Source: Ignavibacteriota bacterium (GTDB lineage Bacteria; Bacteroidota; Ignavibacteria; Tepidaquicellales; Tepidaquicellaceae). From it: a DNA stretch of 50,545 bases. Shown piece after piece: positions 25,579 to 34,260 of this stretch (its first letter is position 1; each line of letters begins with the position of its first letter). Both the position numbers and the translations under genes were made by a program. Below the pieces are notes generated by a model, which searched no databases, was not told the DNA's origin, and saw only the letters and a program-made list of their open reading frames with translations. The stretch spans positions 1 through 50,545 of the forward strand of contig JAPLFJ010000061.1 of the NCBI GenBank assembly GCA_026390735.1, given 5' to 3'.

Positions 25579-26292
25579 CTACTTTTTCTTTAAGTTTGTA
25601 ATAAAGGGTTCGAAAAGCTCATTAACATAACCTTCTATTCCTCCAGTATAAAAAACAGGTTCTATGTTATTAATTCTTAATGAATTAAGTGTTATGACTT
25701 GCCGCAAAAGAACTTTATCATTAGTCCTATAATCACGAAATATATTGGAATATTTCAACGCAATTGCCCGAAACAAATCTTCTCTGTATCCCCTACCTCC
25801 TCGATCAAGCAAAGTTTCAAACGCTGTAACAGTAAAACCATTTTGCAAAATATTTAATGTCTTATCATAATCACCTTGCCATATCAAATGAGCCCCCCAC
25901 CACATCATAAATGGCCACATTCGTGTAACCCTGTCAAAAAATCTTTTTTCGAGAGAAGCCTTGTTCATATTTGGATATCTTTTAAAAATTAAATCCGGAA
26001 TTAATTTTATACTTATCCAATACCAAAATTCATTGGAGGCCAATGTTCGCATATCAATATTTACTCCAGGTTTAAGATATTCATAAAATGCGAGAGACAT
26101 TACCAAATCAATCGAAAATTCATTTTTCCCATTTTGCTTACACTCAACAAATTTATTAGATAAAACATCACGTAATTCTTGATGATTTTGGGATGAAAAT
26201 TTTTCTACTACAGGGCAAACTGTATTATCATCTGGGAATAAATCGTAGAAAGCAGAAATTGCATTGGATTTGGTTAATTCAGGCCATATCAC
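25579..26292 (-). CDS. Unknown conserved component of the Z1/MORC-like operon (237 aa)
   Basis: A helical, tryptophan-rich 237-aa protein. Features include ISAFYDLFPDDN near the start, FWYWISIKLIPDLIFKRYP, and a Trp/Met cluster RMWPFMMWWGAHLIWQGDY near residues 123-142, possibly a hydrophobic docking surface. TLLDRGGRGYREDLFRAIAL near 158 looks like a conserved turn. I cannot name the family. It lies two bases after the 302-aa gene and 27 bp before the Z1 helicase, inside the operon, so a structural or targeting subunit is likely (inference from context). Confidence 0.75.
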   Translation of the reverse strand: MIWPELTKSNAISAFYDLFPDDNTVCPVVEKFSSQNHQELRDVLSNKFVECKQNGKNEFSIDLVMSLAFYEYLKPGVNIDMRTLASNEFWYWISIKLIPDLIFKRYPNMNKASLEKRFFDRVTRMWPFMMWWGAHLIWQGDYDKTLNILQNGFTVTAFETLLDRGGRGYREDLFRAIALKYSNIFRDYRTNDKVLLRQVITLNSLRINNIEPVFYTGGIEGYVNELFEPFITNLKKK

Positions 26293-26294
26293 AG

Positions 26295-27203
26295 TTATTC
26301 CCTTTCTTTTAAATTTTCATCTAAAATATACGAAAGCCTTTCAAATAATTTATTAGGAGATAGAATTGGGTCTATGTCTTTCCACAGTATACGATAACCA
26401 TAATTAACGAGAGCACCTATACTATTACTAATCCCCTTATCGTAATTATAATCTGTTACAACTTTCCACCAGTGTTCGTTTCCTCTTAGTAAAACAATTA
26501 ACTGCAAAAAAGCACCGGCATAAATATTTTTTAGAAAAGCCATATTAGTTATTTCATTGGTTTCAGAAGAACCGATTTGGAGAAAATCCGGATGAGATCT
26601 GTTAATATTTAAGCGAATGATTTCAGGATTAACAATATCTTCTTCTGGGTCGTTTATATATAAATCAATCCACCAAAGTCTGTTGTCTGTATCATTTACA
26701 AAGTAAACCGGAAAAACAGAGCCACGGCCGTCAATCCTAATTATAATTGGGTCACTTTGGTAAATAATCCCACCAATAGGTATAAAATAGCAATCAACCT
26801 TTGTGTTATTTAGAATTACAAAATCCAAATATGCCTCCCCAATTAAAGTACCTGGTAATATCTCAATGGAAAAATCAATTTTAGAATGACTATTAATGTT
26901 CGTTTGAATACTTTTCCCCATAAATCTTTGCCTTGAGTTTCCTGAATAACATCTTATTACCATAATGGTAGACAAATCAGAAGATAAATTGAGTTTATTA
27001 ATATAATCTAAAATGTTATCAATTTCAATTAAACACTTTACCTTTAATATGTTTGATTTATAATCAAAGTAATTATCTGAATCCTTATATCTCAAACACT
27101 CATTATCATAAGTTAGAGAATGTTCATTCTTACCAATAAATTCCCATTTAGTATTTATTGATTTCATATTTATTTCTGGATATGGTTTATAAACTCTCGG
27201 CAT
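26295..27203 (-). CDS. Unknown conserved component of the Z1/MORC-like operon (302 aa)
   Basis: A 302-aa protein that looks mostly beta-stranded for its first 190 residues: CLIEIDNILDYINKL, IDFSIEILPGTLIGEAYLDF, YFIPIGGIIYQSD, RLWWIDLYINDPE. A helical C-terminus follows with GAFLQLIVLLRGNEHWW and GALVNYGYRILWKD. No catalytic motif is visible. One base separates it from the GHKL gene and two from the next. A beta-rich accessory or DNA-contact subunit of the complex is plausible; the family is not recognised. Confidence 0.75.
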   Translation of the reverse strand: MPRVYKPYPEINMKSINTKWEFIGKNEHSLTYDNECLRYKDSDNYFDYKSNILKVKCLIEIDNILDYINKLNLSSDLSTIMVIRCYSGNSRQRFMGKSIQTNINSHSKIDFSIEILPGTLIGEAYLDFVILNNTKVDCYFIPIGGIIYQSDPIIIRIDGRGSVFPVYFVNDTDNRLWWIDLYINDPEEDIVNPEIIRLNINRSHPDFLQIGSSETNEITNMAFLKNIYAGAFLQLIVLLRGNEHWWKVVTDYNYDKGISNSIGALVNYGYRILWKDIDPILSPNKLFERLSYILDENLKERE

Positions 27204-27204
27204 T

Positions 27205-29142
27205 TTATATATCCTTTAATTCTTCAATAATTAATGAAAAGCTAATATCTTTAAATATCATTGTAAAAAAAATAATTCCACACACTACCACATCCTGATT
27301 TAATGAGGGATTAAATTTAATTTCAATAATATTATTTCTAATATTCAAAAAAACACTTTCATGAGGAATATCAATATCCTGATCTTCAATCTTATACTTT
27401 AAATCAGCTTCTGTTATTTTAAATGGGAATTCTTTTCCTTCAAAATTATTAGCCCAGGAATTATAATCTATAAGTTTACTATCCCCCGATACACATAACT
27501 CTAAATAAATGTTCTTACCTGCAGGTGCAAAAGCATTTATATTCAGCATACAATCTCCATTATTGCTATATATTATTTCATCAATGCGAATAGACGGGGT
27601 TTTACTTCTTTTGAATTTTTTAGGAGTTTCTGTAGAAGGTTTGATAGGCATAGAATCAATATTAGGTCTGTTACCCATCCCATCTTTTGGCATAAAAATA
27701 TCTGCAATTTGATTACTTAGATCAAAAGCTAATTCAATGTCAGACTCCTTTACTTCAGATTTAAGTTTTTCCTCTAATAACTTTTTAATTTTTGTGTCAA
27801 CTAATTGCTGATAATTGGGTTTTTGGTTTTGTGGATTTTTCCATTCAAAATGGTTCGCTCTTTCACAAGAACGAAAATATTCTTCAATTTCATTATCTGC
27901 AGAATTTAACACAAAAACTCCAAAAATCCATTTGCCAGGTAAAACTTTGCTTGAGGTGTCTATTTCTTTGAACTCAACAATCATTCCCGGTTTTCTTATC
28001 ATTGCTATTAGAGGCTTTCCTCCACCACCTCTGTCACCAGTACAAGTGTAAAAATCTAAAGGTGCAATTTCATCAGGAGATCGATTTCCATTACTTAGTT
28101 TTAGATGACTACCGTTTACTTCTACCCACGTAAGCCAACCTACCAACTTATTCATTCGTTTGATACACTCTCTCTTCCAAAATTTTAATTCTGGCAGATC
28201 CGGATTATCTTCAATATATTCGGTAAGGCCTGATACGGCATAGCGATGTAAAACGCTTAATATTATGTAAAATGGTTCATACCCAATTTTAATTATTTCT
28301 TTATCTAATCTAACTTCAAGTCTTGGACCAGAGTTTAATTTAACCTTCGATAGGTCCCAGAAATTACTTATTCTTGGCGTATACCATTTCAATACACAGT
28401 CTTTGATAGAACCAGGATTAGAAATAAATCTCGATGCGATTTCTTCGTTTAGAAAGGGTATAATTATCGACGTCCCTGTTTCATGATCTGTAAATGGGTT
28501 TACACTGAGCATATTCAAAACACTATTAATATTATTAAATTCAGTTAAAGGATAATTATTATTATTAATTGTTTTGCCCCACCAACACACTCCTGTTTGA
28601 ATATCCATTTTCTTAAGGATTCCATCATCTTTCTTTTGGCTTTCAATCCAGCAAGCGATTAATCGACTTTCACCAGTTGCAATCCTACTATAATAAAACA
28701 CAAGCCCCAAACCCAATCGATAAAAAATTGTTTTCCCTAATCCCCATGACCCTCCCGAACCTTCCTTTTCTTGATTCATACCTAAGCTGGCTACAAGTTT
28801 CAAATAATTTCCCATATCACTGCCACTTTTTACATCATCAAAGGATATATAACCAGTTAGCCCCTCTGTCCCCGAGTCTCTAATTTCAAGTACATTGCTC
28901 TCTTGGGGTAAATCATCAGAATTATTTAACGAGAGAGTATTTATTAATTCTTTGGTTTGTATTTTGTTTAAATTGAATTCTACTTTGACAAGATCTGAAC
29001 CCTTTTTTGCTGCATCTAATGAATTTTGGATTGATTCTCTTATAAGCAAATCAATTGTAGGGGTTTCGAAGTCTTGAATTGATTTTAATATATAATCTCC
29101 ACAAACTGTATTTGCAGAAAATTGCAAAGGGAACTTTTCCAA
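27205..29142 (-). CDS. MORC/MutL-like GHKL ATPase of a restriction operon
   Basis: A 645-aa protein and first gene of the operon. The GHKL ATP site is complete: N-box Glu36, Asn40 and Asp43 in IRESIQNSLDAA, G1 VLEIRDSGTEG near 90, and G2 GSGGSWGLGKTIFYR near 131. The region to about 330 resembles the S5-like transducer domain; the rest, with ANHFEWKNPQNQ and a beta-rich tail, is specific to this type. Such prokaryotic MORC-like ATPases act as ATP-gated clamps with a Z1 helicase and a PD-(D/E)XK nuclease. The DNA methyltransferase often found with them is absent here. No 19-bp palindrome lies upstream, so it is outside that regulon. Confidence 0.85.
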   Translation of the reverse strand: MEKFPLQFSANTVCGDYILKSIQDFETPTIDLLIRESIQNSLDAAKKGSDLVKVEFNLNKIQTKELINTLSLNNSDDLPQESNVLEIRDSGTEGLTGYISFDDVKSGSDMGNYLKLVASLGMNQEKEGSGGSWGLGKTIFYRLGLGLVFYYSRIATGESRLIACWIESQKKDDGILKKMDIQTGVCWWGKTINNNNYPLTEFNNINSVLNMLSVNPFTDHETGTSIIIPFLNEEIASRFISNPGSIKDCVLKWYTPRISNFWDLSKVKLNSGPRLEVRLDKEIIKIGYEPFYIILSVLHRYAVSGLTEYIEDNPDLPELKFWKRECIKRMNKLVGWLTWVEVNGSHLKLSNGNRSPDEIAPLDFYTCTGDRGGGGKPLIAMIRKPGMIVEFKEIDTSSKVLPGKWIFGVFVLNSADNEIEEYFRSCERANHFEWKNPQNQKPNYQQLVDTKIKKLLEEKLKSEVKESDIELAFDLSNQIADIFMPKDGMGNRPNIDSMPIKPSTETPKKFKRSKTPSIRIDEIIYSNNGDCMLNINAFAPAGKNIYLELCVSGDSKLIDYNSWANNFEGKEFPFKITEADLKYKIEDQDIDIPHESVFLNIRNNIIEIKFNPSLNQDVVVCGIIFFTMIFKDISFSLIIEELKDI

Positions 29143-29365
29143 TATTATTTAAGTTGAATTTTCAAAGTCAATTTTTGTAATTTAAATATAGCAAAAAAAG
29201 TTTTAATATCAGAGTGTAATATTTGAACTTACCTCATTTCCGGTATATTCAACAAAATATTTGTAAACACCTAAATCTCATCAAAGTAGAAATAAACATA
29301 ACTTTACTGTTGAGTAAGAAGAGGATTTTATCGGGAGGACATGATATTTTTAATCATATTAAAAC

Positions 29366-29391
29366 GAGGGACTTTACGAATAAAGTCCCTC
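29366..29391 (-). terminator. Terminator of family A copy 4 (TTCG loop)
   Basis: Perfect 11-bp hairpin; on the minus strand GAGGGACTTTA-TTCG-TAAAGTCCCTC followed by GTTTT. It lies 21 bp past the stop of copy 4 and has the same form as the terminators of copies 2 and 3. The rest of 29143-29411 holds no gene. Confidence 0.85.
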
Positions 29392-29411
29392 ATAAAATTA
29401 TCATAATTGAC

Positions 29412-30002
29412 CTATGAAATCTCCAGCTTTAATATCTTCAAAAGGACATCCAGTAATTTGTATTTTCTTATATCCTTGTTCAGATATCTCATGCTGAATA
29501 TTTCCATAAGTTTATAATAAATATCGTCTCTATTCCCATAATAAATCGATGAGATTATAACATTAAACAAAAAACTATCAGACAGGAAAATCTCTTCCAG
29601 CTTTTCACAAGCTTTAAAAGTATCCGGAGTTTTTTCAATAAGAAGGTGCGTATCTTCAAAAATCAACAGAAGTTTATCTGCACCATACTTAATAAACTCA
29701 AAAATCAACGTTACAGGCAGATTATTGTCAAATTCAATATCCTTAAAATATGCAAAAACATATTTATTATTCATAATTACAGGGTATGAATCATAATCAC
29801 AACACTCATTGTCACAAATCTGAAAGTTTATTTTGCAATTATCAAAATAGCCATAGCAGTTTTCGCCCAGTGTTCTTACGGCATTTGCAAAACATACAGT
29901 TTTGGCTTCATCAACTTCCATATTCCTGTATACCGGAATAATTTCAGGCTCCTGAATCGAAAAATAATCTTTTGGATTTTCATTAATGTAACTTGGAAAC
30001 AT
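29412..30002 (-). CDS. Family A protein, copy 4
   Basis: A 196-aa member of the unrecognised family, 19 kb away from the tandem three. It keeps MFP, IPVYRNMEV, TLGENCYGYF, MNNKYVFAYFKD, LLLIFEDTHLLIEK and EIFSMRYLNKDIRKY. A four-residue insertion adds a Cys/Asp cluster (QICDNECCDYDSYP near 66-79), which could bind a metal. The leader carries the same GAAAGGGG block, and promoter and terminator are of the same type as for the other copies, so the whole transcription unit was copied. The relic at 21683-21870 is its nearest relative. Confidence 0.85.
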   Translation of the reverse strand: MFPSYINENPKDYFSIQEPEIIPVYRNMEVDEAKTVCFANAVRTLGENCYGYFDNCKINFQICDNECCDYDSYPVIMNNKYVFAYFKDIEFDNNLPVTLIFEFIKYGADKLLLIFEDTHLLIEKTPDTFKACEKLEEIFLSDSFLFNVIISSIYYGNRDDIYYKLMEIFSMRYLNKDIRKYKLLDVLLKILKLEIS

Positions 30003-30057
30003 AATCTAATATCCCCTTTCTATGATTTAATATTTGTTTATTTATCAGAACATATAT

Positions 30058-30105
30058 ACAAATATAGCAAACATACCATTTCATTTGTTATCATCACATG
30101 AGAAT
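30058..30105 (-). promoter_or_regulatory. Palindrome-linked promoter for family A copy 4
   Basis: Minus strand: ATTCTCAT-GTG-ATGATAAC (30105-30087), 20 bp, then TATATTTGT (30066-30058). Confidence 0.75.
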
Positions 30106-30211
30106 AATTTAATTTTCTTTCTCATTGTGCAGCATAAGGACTCAAAATGACTGCATTATATAATTGGGAGACAGATTAAATGTATAACAAAACAGTTCTT
30201 TGTTGTGTTTC

Positions 30212-31774
30212 TTATTTTTTTAGTGTAACAGGTGCAAAACCCTCTTTAAAATTACCGGCTGAATCCCAAACAGGTTCAATAACCACTTTTCCCGTCTTAT
30301 CTATAAAACCGCATTTACCATTTATCCTGACCAGAGCTAATCCCTCGCTGAAATTATATGCCTCGTCCCAGACAGGCTTTATAACTATATTTCCTGTTTT
30401 ATCTATAAAACCGTATTTATGACCAATACATATTCTTGCAAGTCCTTCAGAAAAATCTTCTACATCGTCACATTCAGGTTCTAAAGCAATTTTTCCGGTT
30501 TTATCAATAAAGAAGTTTTTATTGTTTTCCTGATCTCTTACGTGAACCAGCCCTTCGTGAAAAAAGTACATATCTTCATAAACCGGCTCAATAATAATGT
30601 TACCTTTATTATCAACAGCTCCAAATTTTTCATCTTTAACACCTCTTGCAATTCCGTCTTCAAAATCCCAGAATCCATCCCAATCGGGTTCAGTTACTAC
30701 TTCCCCTTTCGTATTTATAAAACCATACAGGCCTTTCTGTTCTATTTGAGCCAATCCATTATTGAAATATTCAACACTGTCCCATGCAGGTTCAATAACC
30801 ACTTTTCCCGTCTTATCTATAAAACCGTATTTACCATTTTGCTCAAATCTTGCAAGACCATCCCTGAAATTTTCAACATTATCCCAGATTGTTTCAATCA
30901 TTACTTTTCCTGTTCTGTCAATAAATCCAAGTTTACCATTAAGCTCAAACTTTGCAAGACCATCACTGAAAAATATTGTATCGTCCCAGGCCGGTTCAAT
31001 TTTTATTTTACCGGTTTTATCTATATATCCGTATTTATCATCTATTTTAACGGCAGCTAATCCGTCACTGAATCTTCCAACATTGTCCCAAATTACTTCT
31101 ATTACAACTTCTCCGGCATCATCAATAAATCCCCATTTACCGTCCTTACTAACGGCAGCAAGCCCTTCACTGAAGTATCCTGCACTATCCCATACAGGCT
31201 CTATAACTTTTCCCGCTCTATCAACAAATCCATACTTTCCTCTCTTTATAACCAAGACCAGACCGTTACAAAAATTTTCTACTTCATCCCAAACGGGCTC
31301 GACTACGACTCTGCCGGTTTTATCAACAAAACCATCTTTACTGCCCTTTTCAACTCTTGCAACTCCATCTTCAAAAGGAAATACACTGTCCCAAACGGGT
31401 TCAACGATTACATTACCAGTTTTATCAATAAATCCCTGTTTTTCAGAGCTGCTTACATCGTTGATTTTCTCAACTCTGTCAGTAACTGTAAACCCACTGT
31501 TTACATGAATATTTTCAATAATGAGATATTCAATATCTATATTCTGCTGCGCAGATTTTAATCCAAGTTTAACAGCTTTCTCCCAGTCGGTTATCGCTTT
31601 TTTACTTTCGTTAAAAGATGAATAACACATTCCGCGAAGGAAATATGCCTCAGCATATTCAGGGAATAATGAAATTGCTTCATTAATCAGTTTTAGAGAC
31701 TGTACTGCGTTACCGCGATTGAACTCGTCTAACGCTTCTTTGTATAACCGTTCCCTGTTTACTGAATTATTCAT
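30212..31774 (-). CDS. TPR plus WG-repeat protein
   Basis: A 520-aa protein. Residues 5-75 form two tetratricopeptide repeats. From about 105 to the end run twelve WG (KWG) repeats of about 34 residues with the pattern GFIDKTGKVVIEPVWD-x-v-x-x-F-x-x-G-L-a. WG-repeat proteins form beta-propeller-like binding surfaces and are frequent in Bacteroidota and in accessory DNA near effectors. It has no signal peptide, so it is probably cytosolic. Repeat 9 has lost its Trp (EPVYED) and repeat 10 reads EPECDD. The upstream palindrome promoter at 31956-32003 points into this gene, placing it in the same regulon. Partner unknown. Confidence 0.9.
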   Translation of the reverse strand: MNNSVNRERLYKEALDEFNRGNAVQSLKLINEAISLFPEYAEAYFLRGMCYSSFNESKKAITDWEKAVKLGLKSAQQNIDIEYLIIENIHVNSGFTVTDRVEKINDVSSSEKQGFIDKTGNVIVEPVWDSVFPFEDGVARVEKGSKDGFVDKTGRVVVEPVWDEVENFCNGLVLVIKRGKYGFVDRAGKVIEPVWDSAGYFSEGLAAVSKDGKWGFIDDAGEVVIEVIWDNVGRFSDGLAAVKIDDKYGYIDKTGKIKIEPAWDDTIFFSDGLAKFELNGKLGFIDRTGKVMIETIWDNVENFRDGLARFEQNGKYGFIDKTGKVVIEPAWDSVEYFNNGLAQIEQKGLYGFINTKGEVVTEPDWDGFWDFEDGIARGVKDEKFGAVDNKGNIIIEPVYEDMYFFHEGLVHVRDQENNKNFFIDKTGKIALEPECDDVEDFSEGLARICIGHKYGFIDKTGNIVIKPVWDEAYNFSEGLALVRINGKCGFIDKTGKVVIEPVWDSAGNFKEGFAPVTLKK

Positions 31775-31955
31775 AATAGATTTACTTTAGTGTTTTAGAA
31801 GTCTTTATAATATATAAATTAGTTTGTTAAAATAAACTTTACATTTGTTTTGATGTAATGTTGGTATTTAACTTAAAAATAAGGAAAATATAGATAATTT
31901 AAATAGCCAAATTCTTTCTACCCGATTATTTCCACTTGTATATCCATTTCTCATT

Positions 31956-32003
31956 ACTAAAATATGATAAAATGTTTGGTTATCATTCTCACACTGTGAG
32001 AAT
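31956..32003 (-). promoter_or_regulatory. Palindrome-linked promoter for the WG-repeat gene
   Basis: A perfect 19-bp palindrome, ATTCTCAC-ACT-GTGAGAAT on the + strand (31985-32003). On the minus strand TATTTTAG-T (31964-31956) lies at the standard distance. A second perfect palindrome 50 bp away serves the divergent AAA+ gene. Confidence 0.75.
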
Positions 32004-32053
32004 AATTCAATGATTTTGATTCTTAAGTGAAATAAACAGCTGAATATTAAATT

Positions 32054-32100
32054 ATTCTCACAGTGTGAGAATGATCATTCGGGAATTTTCAGTAACTTGT
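32054..32100 (+). promoter_or_regulatory. Palindrome-linked promoter for AAA+ ATPase copy 2
   Basis: Plus strand: perfect palindrome ATTCTCAC-AGT-GTGAGAAT (32054-32072), 20 bp, then TAACTTGT (32093-32100). The apparent upstream start at 32097 falls inside this box. Confidence 0.78.
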
Positions 32101-32138
32101 ATTATAAGATTAAATTAAAGGACGGAGAAAGGAATATT

Positions 32139-33512
32139 ATGGCAAACAGATATAAGAAAAGAACAAGAGAACAAGGATTTGAGAATGAAGTCCTTACGGG
32201 AACTGCTCTCAACTACAATGATGAAGTGAACCTTGTTAAATCGGTAAACATAAACAAGCGGAACTTTGTCTATCCTTTGTATCAGACCAGTTTGAAGGTT
32301 TTTGTGTATGAGTTTGTGAAAACTTACCTGCATTCCCTGTACATGGGAAACCTTAAAAACGAGGATATAGTAATAGAAAATTTTGCAGCTCTCGCTTCAA
32401 GCGCAAATCCCGTTATGACGGCACCACAGGTGGCAACATATAAAGAAAACGGAGCGGCGATAATAGAGAACCATTCAATATATGTGCATTTGAAGTACAA
32501 AGGTGCACCTTATCAGGTAACGGTATTTCTGATGAGTGCTAACAATGGAATGTTTAATGATATAAGATATTTTATTTCAGTACTAGGAATTGAGAATGAT
32601 TCATATCAGACGAATCAGCTTGCAACCTATATTGTGGATGAGGCAATAAGAAACTCTATCTACAAGAATTCAATTCTTAACCTGAAGTTTGATTCCAACG
32701 GAAGGATTGACATAGAAGAGATGAACATTAAGGAATTTAAAAACGAGAAACTTGACGAGATATTCATACCAGCTTCGTATAAAACTGAAGTTAAGAAGTT
32801 TTACAAATGTGTTAAGGATTATAAGGATATAGGTCTGAGACTCAGGTACTTGTTCAGTGGCAAGCCAGGAACAGGGAAAACCAAATCTGTCAGGACGCTT
32901 ATTAATATGTGCTATAAAAAGGCTACGATTATACTTACTGAAGGTGAAGTAGATTTTAAATCACTGTTTGATTTTGCGAAGTTGTTTGAACCTGCGATAA
33001 TTTGTCTTGACGACCTGGACCTGCTTGTGGGAAGTCGTTCCAGGAATTATTCGCCGAGATTGCTTGGCGCATTCCTGCAGGAACTTGACGGCTTTGACAA
33101 GAATAACGTGTTTCTGCTTGCGACAACAAACGACAAGGAGTTAGTAGACATGGCAGCATCAAGACCGCTGCGTTTTGACCTAACGCTTGATTTTGGCAGG
33201 CTTGATAATAAAAATTACTATGACCTGGTGATGGCAAACACGAAGAATGAAAAGATACTGAGTATCTTTGATGATGAACTGATGGATTCGCTGAAAAAGA
33301 AAAAGGTAACGGGTGCGTTTATTGTAAACCTTATACATCAGGCAGAAATAATGGACAAGATAAACCCTGATACTGATTTGAAGAAGTACCTTCAGAACTT
33401 TGTTGAAATGGCATACAACGGCTTTTATAAAGAACAGGAGGAAGAGCATAAAGAATTCGGATTCAGTATGAGCAAGGCATCGAATGACGATTTTTTAGAT
33501 TTAGAACTTTGA
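32139..33512 (+). CDS. AAA+ ATPase, copy 2
   Basis: 457 aa from ATG 32139. The frame is open from 32097, but that lies in the -7 box, and MANRYKKRTREQGF aligns with the start of copy 1. Walker A GKPGTGKTKS, Walker B IICLDDLDLL, sensor 1 LLATTNDKEL and SRPLRFDLTLDF are all unchanged relative to copy 1, as are long stretches of the unrecognised N-terminal domain. Codon choices differ more than residues do, so the duplication is not recent and both copies seem to be under selection (inference). Unlike copy 1 there is no peptidase gene beside it; its divergent neighbour is the WG-repeat gene. The two could form a mixed hexamer. Confidence 0.9.
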   Translation: MANRYKKRTREQGFENEVLTGTALNYNDEVNLVKSVNINKRNFVYPLYQTSLKVFVYEFVKTYLHSLYMGNLKNEDIVIENFAALASSANPVMTAPQVATYKENGAAIIENHSIYVHLKYKGAPYQVTVFLMSANNGMFNDIRYFISVLGIENDSYQTNQLATYIVDEAIRNSIYKNSILNLKFDSNGRIDIEEMNIKEFKNEKLDEIFIPASYKTEVKKFYKCVKDYKDIGLRLRYLFSGKPGTGKTKSVRTLINMCYKKATIILTEGEVDFKSLFDFAKLFEPAIICLDDLDLLVGSRSRNYSPRLLGAFLQELDGFDKNNVFLLATTNDKELVDMAASRPLRFDLTLDFGRLDNKNYYDLVMANTKNEKILSIFDDELMDSLKKKKVTGAFIVNLIHQAEIMDKINPDTDLKKYLQNFVEMAYNGFYKEQEEEHKEFGFSMSKASNDDFLDLEL

Positions 33513-33542
33513 ATACAATTAGAACAAAATGTATAATAATAA

Positions 33543-33568
33543 TTAAAGCCGGCATAGTCCGGCTTTAA
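33543..33568 (+). terminator. Hairpin terminator after AAA+ copy 2
   Basis: A 10-bp perfect stem (TTAAAGCCGG and its complement) with loop CATAGT, 31 bp after the stop codon. The following T-run is weak (CATAAAACTAATTTTA). Confidence 0.65.
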
Positions 33569-33606
33569 CATAAAACTAATTTTATAATTTAATTCAGGAG
33601 CGTAGT

Positions 33607-33864
33607 ATGCTGGTAATAATCGCAATATTAGGAATGTTTGGTTGTTTTATATAGATATTCAAAATTGGATTTAATATAGCTTCCTTATCATTCAGAGGGA
33701 TACTGTATGTTGCTCCATTTGCGTTACCGCTTATGCTTTTGCCAAAATGGGCTTCAGTTAATATCGAAGTTATGGCGGGGTGGTTTTTACTTGGTGTCGG
33801 ATTTACACTGAGATTTTTAATATGGGATATACCGGTTTTCATTTTGAATTTACTCTTTAACTAA
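33607..33864 (+). pseudogene. Small membrane protein interrupted by an in-frame TAG
   Basis: From ATG 33607 the frame reads a hydrophobic start (MLVIIAILGMFGCFI), TAG at 33652-33654, then continues in phase for another 70 codons with two further membrane-like segments (YVAPFALPLMLL and GWFLLGVGFTLRFL), ending in TAA at 33864. The single stop between two membrane-like parts suggests a recently inactivated gene of about 85 aa. It lies 19 bp upstream of the PQ-loop-like gene. Confidence 0.5.
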
Positions 33865-33883
33865 ATTATTAAAATAATATAAT

Positions 33884-34189
33884 ATGGAAGATTTCATAAA
33901 TACATTGTTTCAGTTTTTTGGAAGTGCTGCAGCAATGAGCAACATTTTAAAAATCAGGAAGGACAAACAGGTAAAAGGTATTTCTGTCTGGGCCAGTTTG
34001 TTCTTTTCCATGTGGGGTCTCTGGAGCCTGTACTATTACAATGCTTCAGAGCACTCTATAAACTTTTATTACTTTGCCTTATTGAGTTTATTAAATATTA
34101 TATGGCTGGTGATGGCATTCTATTACAAATTAACGAAAAAAACAAACACTCAGGACAGCACTCAGGACAGCACTCAGGACTGGGACTAA
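33884..34189 (+). CDS. PQ-loop/SemiSWEET-like small membrane protein
   Basis: A 101-aa protein with three membrane helices (about 8-20, 34-52 and 60-82). KQVKGISVWASLFFSMWGLW resembles the PQ-loop / SemiSWEET pattern, and similar three-helix proteins are annotated as PQ-loop-like membrane proteins. SemiSWEETs move sugars as dimers, but substrate residues cannot be assigned here. The C-terminus is a polar tail made by a tandem 12-bp repeat (ACTCAGGACAGC, about 34145-34180) coding for TQDS units, a site prone to length change. It is followed after 70 bp by a TPR gene on the same strand. Confidence 0.65.
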   Translation: MEDFINTLFQFFGSAAAMSNILKIRKDKQVKGISVWASLFFSMWGLWSLYYYNASEHSINFYYFALLSLLNIIWLVMAFYYKLTKKTNTQDSTQDSTQDWD

Positions 34190-34260
34190 TTCAACAATTA
34201 TGAATGAAATTAATTAAAGATACAATAATAAGAAACCGGGATATAAAGGTCTGAAGAAAA

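Noticed and set aside
30542-31508. Plus-strand frames of 172 and 248 aa opposite the WG-repeat gene
   Set aside because: They repeat with the WG period and have biased composition, so they are shadows of the minus-strand repeats.
31985-32072. CRP sites (TGTGA/TCACA) at the twin palindromes
   Set aside because: The half-sites are in the opposite order (TCACA...TGTGA) with a 1-bp centre, and the wider consensus is ATTCTCAY-N3-RTGAGAAT, which is not the CRP consensus TGTGA-N6-TCACA.
32097-32138. TTG start at 32097 for AAA+ copy 2
   Set aside because: It lies inside the -7 box at 32093-32100, and the paralogue begins at the residue matching ATG 32139.
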